From Deltaproteobacteria bacterium (lineage in GTDB: Bacteria > Desulfobacterota > Desulfobacteria > Desulfobacterales > JAUVKB01), in NCBI GenBank assembly GCA_030596405.1, contig JAUVKB010000107.1, forward strand, positions 1 through 7,464: DNA of 7,464 nt, given 5' to 3'. Positions within the stretch are counted from its first letter, which is position 1, and each line of letters starts with the position of its first letter. The notes under the pieces were generated by a model that searched no databases, was not told the origin of the DNA, and saw only the letters and a program-made list of their open reading frames with translations. The position numbers and the translations under genes are program-made. Below, one piece after another: positions 4,190 through 7,464 of the stretch.

Positions 4190-5233
4190 ATGAACAACAC
4201 ATTGGAGGACAAGAACAAGGCGGTAGAAACCGCTATAACCCAGATAGAACGCCAATTCGGCAAGGGCTCTATTATGAGGCTGGGGAGTAAAACCGTTCTT
4301 GATATACCTGTAATACCAACGGGTTCCATTGCTTTAGATAAAGCCCTTGGGATCGGTGGACTTCCGAGAGGAAGGGTTATTGAAATTTTCGGGCCTGAAT
4401 CATCGGGAAAAACAACGCTTGCCCTGCAGGCTGTTGCAGGAGCTCAAAAACAGGGCGGCATTGCCGCCTTTGTTGATGCCGAACATGCGCTTGACATCGT
4501 GTATGCAAAAAAACTCGGCGTTAACTGTGACGAGCTTCTGGTTTCCCAGCCGGATACGGGTGAACAGGCCCTTGAAATAACAGACATGCTGGTAAGAAGC
4601 GGCGCCATAGACATTATTGTAATAGACTCTGTAGCAGCGCTTGTTCCCAGAGCGGAAATAGAAGGGGAGATGGGAGATTCGCATATGGGGCTCCAGGCCA
4701 GGCTCATGTCCCAGGCACTAAGAAAATTAACCGGCACAATCAGCAAAACCATGACCTCGGTAATCTTTATCAACCAGATTCGCATGAAAATAGGCGTTGT
4801 ATTCGGAAATCCGGAGACAACCACGGGCGGCAACGCTCTAAAATTTTATTCTTCGGTTCGACTCGATATCAGGCGCATCGGAGCCATAAAAGACGGCCAG
4901 GAGGTTGTGGGAAACCGGACAAGGGTGCGTGTTGTCAAAAACAAACTGGCGCCGCCCTTTAAAGAGGCGGAATTCGACATCATGTATGGTGAAGGAATTT
5001 CCATAACAGGCGATCTGCTCGACATGGGCGTCGACGTCGGCATTGTTGATAAGAGCGGTTCCTGGTATTCGTATAATGGGGAACGGATAGGCCAGGGTCG
5101 TGAAAACGTAAAAAAATTCATGGCGGAAAACCCGGATATCGGCAATTCTATTTTTACCAAAACAAGGGAGGCTCTGGGGCTGTCCAAAAAAGAAGAAACC
5201 GTTCAGGCCGAGTCAAAAGGTGTGGAAAATTAA
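4190..5233 (+). CDS. recA: RecA recombinase
   Basis: A 347-residue DNA-dependent ATPase that forms filaments on single-stranded DNA, pairs homologous strands and triggers LexA self-cleavage in the SOS response. It is full length (E. coli 353). Landmarks: the N-terminal helix with AVETAITQIERQFGKGSIMRLG (11-32), Walker A GPESSGKTT (68-76), catalytic Glu98 in DAEHALD (96-102), Walker B IIVIDS (142-147), the L1 region with PRAEIEGEMGDSHMG, the NQIRMKIGV segment and L2 with FGNPETTTGG, and a C-terminal tail rich in Glu and Lys. Nothing essential is missing. I did not find an E. coli-type (CTGT-N8-ACAG) or Bacillus-type SOS box upstream, so LexA control is not evident from known motifs. Its stop codon overlaps a possible alaS start (TAATG), and no recX gene intervenes, unlike many proteobacteria. 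Confidence 0.99.
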   Translation: MNNTLEDKNKAVETAITQIERQFGKGSIMRLGSKTVLDIPVIPTGSIALDKALGIGGLPRGRVIEIFGPESSGKTTLALQAVAGAQKQGGIAAFVDAEHALDIVYAKKLGVNCDELLVSQPDTGEQALEITDMLVRSGAIDIIVIDSVAALVPRAEIEGEMGDSHMGLQARLMSQALRKLTGTISKTMTSVIFINQIRMKIGVVFGNPETTTGGNALKFYSSVRLDIRRIGAIKDGQEVVGNRTRVRVVKNKLAPPFKEAEFDIMYGEGISITGDLLDMGVDVGIVDKSGSWYSYNGERIGQGRENVKKFMAENPDIGNSIFTKTREALGLSKKEETVQAESKGVEN

Positions 5234-5244
5234 TGGGACAATTA

Positions 5245-7464
5245 ATGACTGGCAACGATATACGCAGACAATTTTTGCAATATTTTAAAAAGCACAACCA
5301 CAAGATCGTCAGAAGTTCCTCTCTTGTTCCTCATGATGACCCCACGCTCTTGTTTACCAATGCAGGGATGGTGCAATTCAAGCGCACCTTTTTAGGAGAA
5401 GAGAAAAAAAACTATGCCAGGGCGGCAACCTCACAAAAATGTGTCAGGGCCGGCGGGAAACATAACGACCTGGAAAATATAGGATATACCGCCAGACACC
5501 ATACGTTTTTCGAAATGCTCGGCAACTTTTCCTTTGGAGACTACTTTAAGGAAAAAGCGATTGAGTTTGCATGGGATCTTTTAATAAACGGGTACAACCT
5601 TCCTGAAGAAAAACTCTGGGTTTCAGTCTATACGGATGATGATGCAGCTTACGATCTGTGGCACAAAAATATAGGCGTGCCCGAAGACAGGATTGTGCGA
5701 TTCGGAGAAAAGGAAAACTTCTGGTCGATGGGTGATGTCGGACCTTGCGGGCCGTGCTCTGAAATTCTTATAGACAGGGGAGAAGGATTCAGATGCGGTC
5801 AGCCGGACTGCAAAGTCGGTTGTGAATGTGACAGGTACCTTGAAATCTGGAATCTTGTTTTTATGCAGTTCAACAGGGATCAATCAGGAAAAATGACCCC
5901 CCTTCCAAAGCCGAGCATCGACACAGGCATGGGGCTTGAGCGGATCGTATCCGTCATACAGAATGTATCAAGTAATTATGAAACCGATCTGATACTGCCG
6001 ATAATAAAAAAGGTGGAGAGCCTCTCTAAAAAAAGTATCGGTGAATCAAAAGAAAACGATGTTTCCATGAAAGTTATTGCGGACCACAGCAGAGCGGCCG
6101 CATTTCTCATCGGCGACGGGATTCTGCCGTCCAACGAAGGCAGAGGATATGTGTTGCGGCGTATCCTGCGACGGGCAATCCGTTATGGGCGTCACATAGG
6201 CCTGACCCGGCCGTTTCTTCATGAAACCTCCAAAGTTGTAATGGATATAATGAAACCGGTATATCCGGAACTTTCAGATGCAGCCGCTTTTATCACAAAC
6301 GTCATAAAAAACGAGGAAGTGCGTTTTTCCGAAACATTAGACAATGGTCTTAAAGTTTTAAACGATACCCTTTCCGACCTGAGGGAAAAGGGGCAGGATA
6401 AAATACCAGGGCAGATAATATTTAAATTATATGATACTTACGGATTTCCGCTTGACGTTGTAAAAGATGTAATAAGAGATGAAAAATTTACCGTAGATGA
6501 AGAAGGTTTCAACAATGCCATGCAGAAGCAGCGTGCTCAATCAAGATCGGTTGCAACTTTTTCCGAGATTCATGATGCTTATAAAAATCTTTCAGCCGGG
6601 GGAATAAAACCTGAGTTTGTCGGCTATACTGCGGATCACTGCGCTTCACAGGTGCTTGTTTTAATGACGGAAGGGAATGAGGTCAAAGAAGCCTCAAAAG
6701 GCTTAACAGTTGATGTGGTTACAAAAACTTCACCTTTTTACGGCAAATCAGGCGGTCAGGTCGGCGATACCGGAATGATAACCGGTCATGATCTTGAAAT
6801 GAAAGTTCTGGACACAATAAAGGAGCCTACAGGGCTGATCATACACAGGGGTAAAATTGTTTCAGGGAGTATAAGAAAAGGGGAAAAGGTTGATCTTAAA
6901 ATTGATTTAAAAAACCGTAAGGCTATTGCCCGTAACCACATGGCTACCCACATACTCCATGTCGCCCTGCGCGAAGTTCTTGGTGATCATGTCAAACAGG
7001 CCGGTTCCCTTGTAGCATCCGACCGGCTCCGGTTTGATTTTACCCATTTTTCTCAGGTTGATCGTATGGATCTTGATAAAATTGAAGCTATCGTCAACAA
7101 ACATATACGGGATAATGAAACTGTTCATACAGAGGAGATGGATGCCGAAAAAGCATTTAAATCAGGTGCTACTGCGCTTTTTGAAGAAAAATACGGCGAC
7201 AGGGTCAGGGTTGTTTCGATTTCAGATTTCAGCAAAGAGCTCTGTGGCGGGACCCATACAAAGAGAACCGGGGACATCGGTCTTTTTAAAATCACCGAAG
7301 AATCGAGCATAGCCTCCGGCACAAGGCGGATCGAGGCGCTGACAGGGAACGCCGCCTTAGAATATACACAGCAGACAATAAATATAGTAAAAAACATATC
7401 CCTGATGGTCAGGGAAAAACCGGAAGCTCTTACAGACAGGATTGAAAAGATTCTTTCCAGCCAG
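5245..7464 (+). CDS. alaS: Alanyl-tRNA synthetase, 3' end cut by window
   Basis: Charges tRNA-Ala with alanine in the cytoplasm and clears mischarged Ser/Gly. The reading frame is open to the window edge: 740 residues seen of about 875, so most of the C-terminal C-Ala domain is missing through truncation by the window, not mutation. The aminoacylation domain shows RSSSLVPHDDPTLLFTNAGM (near residue 25-45), RAGGKHNDLENIGYTARHHTFFEMLGNFSFGDYF and the class II motif 3 region with GMGLER. A Cys cluster (C-x4-C-x3-C-x-C before DRYLEIWN) is typical of bacterial AlaS. The editing domain carries its metal ligands His565 and His569 (NHMATHILH) and Cys667 and His671 (CGGTH). These sit one residue from the E. 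coli positions (564, 568, 666, 670), which supports starting at 5245 (MTGNDIR, with GGGA six bases upstream). An ATG at 5233, overlapping the recA stop, is the alternative and adds four residues. Probably co-transcribed with recA. Confidence 0.97.
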   Translation, partial: MTGNDIRRQFLQYFKKHNHKIVRSSSLVPHDDPTLLFTNAGMVQFKRTFLGEEKKNYARAATSQKCVRAGGKHNDLENIGYTARHHTFFEMLGNFSFGDYFKEKAIEFAWDLLINGYNLPEEKLWVSVYTDDDAAYDLWHKNIGVPEDRIVRFGEKENFWSMGDVGPCGPCSEILIDRGEGFRCGQPDCKVGCECDRYLEIWNLVFMQFNRDQSGKMTPLPKPSIDTGMGLERIVSVIQNVSSNYETDLILPIIKKVESLSKKSIGESKENDVSMKVIADHSRAAAFLIGDGILPSNEGRGYVLRRILRRAIRYGRHIGLTRPFLHETSKVVMDIMKPVYPELSDAAAFITNVIKNEEVRFSETLDNGLKVLNDTLSDLREKGQDKIPGQIIFKLYDTYGFPLDVVKDVIRDEKFTVDEEGFNNAMQKQRAQSRSVATFSEIHDAYKNLSAGGIKPEFVGYTADHCASQVLVLMTEGNEVKEASKGLTVDVVTKTSPFYGKSGGQVGDTGMITGHDLEMKVLDTIKEPTGLIIHRGKIVSGSIRKGEKVDLKIDLKNRKAIARNHMATHILHVALREVLGDHVKQAGSLVASDRLRFDFTHFSQVDRMDLDKIEAIVNKHIRDNETVHTEEMDAEKAFKSGATALFEEKYGDRVRVVSISDFSKELCGGTHTKRTGDIGLFKITEESSIASGTRRIEALTGNAALEYTQQTINIVKNISLMVREKPEALTDRIEKILSSQ

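Noticed and set aside
4444..4833. Minus-strand open frame inside recA
   Set aside because: It is a by-product of recA codon structure on the opposite strand, with no signals for expression.
1..7464. CRISPR arrays, tRNA/rRNA genes, insertion sequences, phage or defence genes
   Set aside because: No regularly spaced repeats, cloverleaf-like segments, transposase or integrase motifs were seen on either strand.

Overview
The window looks like ordinary chromosome from a Gram-negative, anaerobe-type proteobacterium in the broad sense. The best guess is Desulfobacterota (former Deltaproteobacteria, perhaps Desulfobacterales). The grounds are an MCE/Mla lipid-transport operon of the style common there (ATPase, long MCE protein, auxiliary lipoprotein), a recA-alaS pair with no recX between, and AlaS and RecA protein sequences that read like that group. 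The taxon is an inference from family resemblance, not a search result.

Layout: (1) 115-1183, minus strand: a small operon of a Phd/YefM-type antitoxin followed four bases later by a crotonase-fold enoyl-CoA hydratase/isomerase. No toxin gene accompanies the antitoxin. (2) 1184-1561: a 378-base divergent intergenic region. It carries a minus-strand sigma70-like promoter with an inverted repeat over its -10 box, further palindromes, and a near-consensus plus-strand promoter. (3) 1562-3979, plus strand: mlaF-like ATPase, mlaD-like MCE protein and an auxiliary lipoprotein. These would form the energising, membrane-anchored substrate-binding and outer-membrane parts of a phospholipid transporter. 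The MlaE permease that normally completes it is not in the window. (4) 3980-4189: recA upstream region with a 10-bp tandem repeat and a perfect 24-bp inverted repeat. (5) 4190-7464, plus strand: recA, then alaS, which runs off the right edge.

How the genes work together: the Mla genes would move lipids across the envelope between inner and outer membranes. recA and alaS are housekeeping genes that are probably co-transcribed. The antitoxin/crotonase unit is the least conventional part. It lies at the visibly more GC-rich left end, lacks the toxin, and its promoter has the sort of symmetric site expected for autorepression.

I found no CRISPR array, tRNA, rRNA, transposase or phage gene. I see no clearly new multi-gene system. 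The most interesting candidates are the toxin-less antitoxin coupled to a crotonase whose second catalytic glutamate is replaced by histidine, and the permease-less Mla operon beside it.
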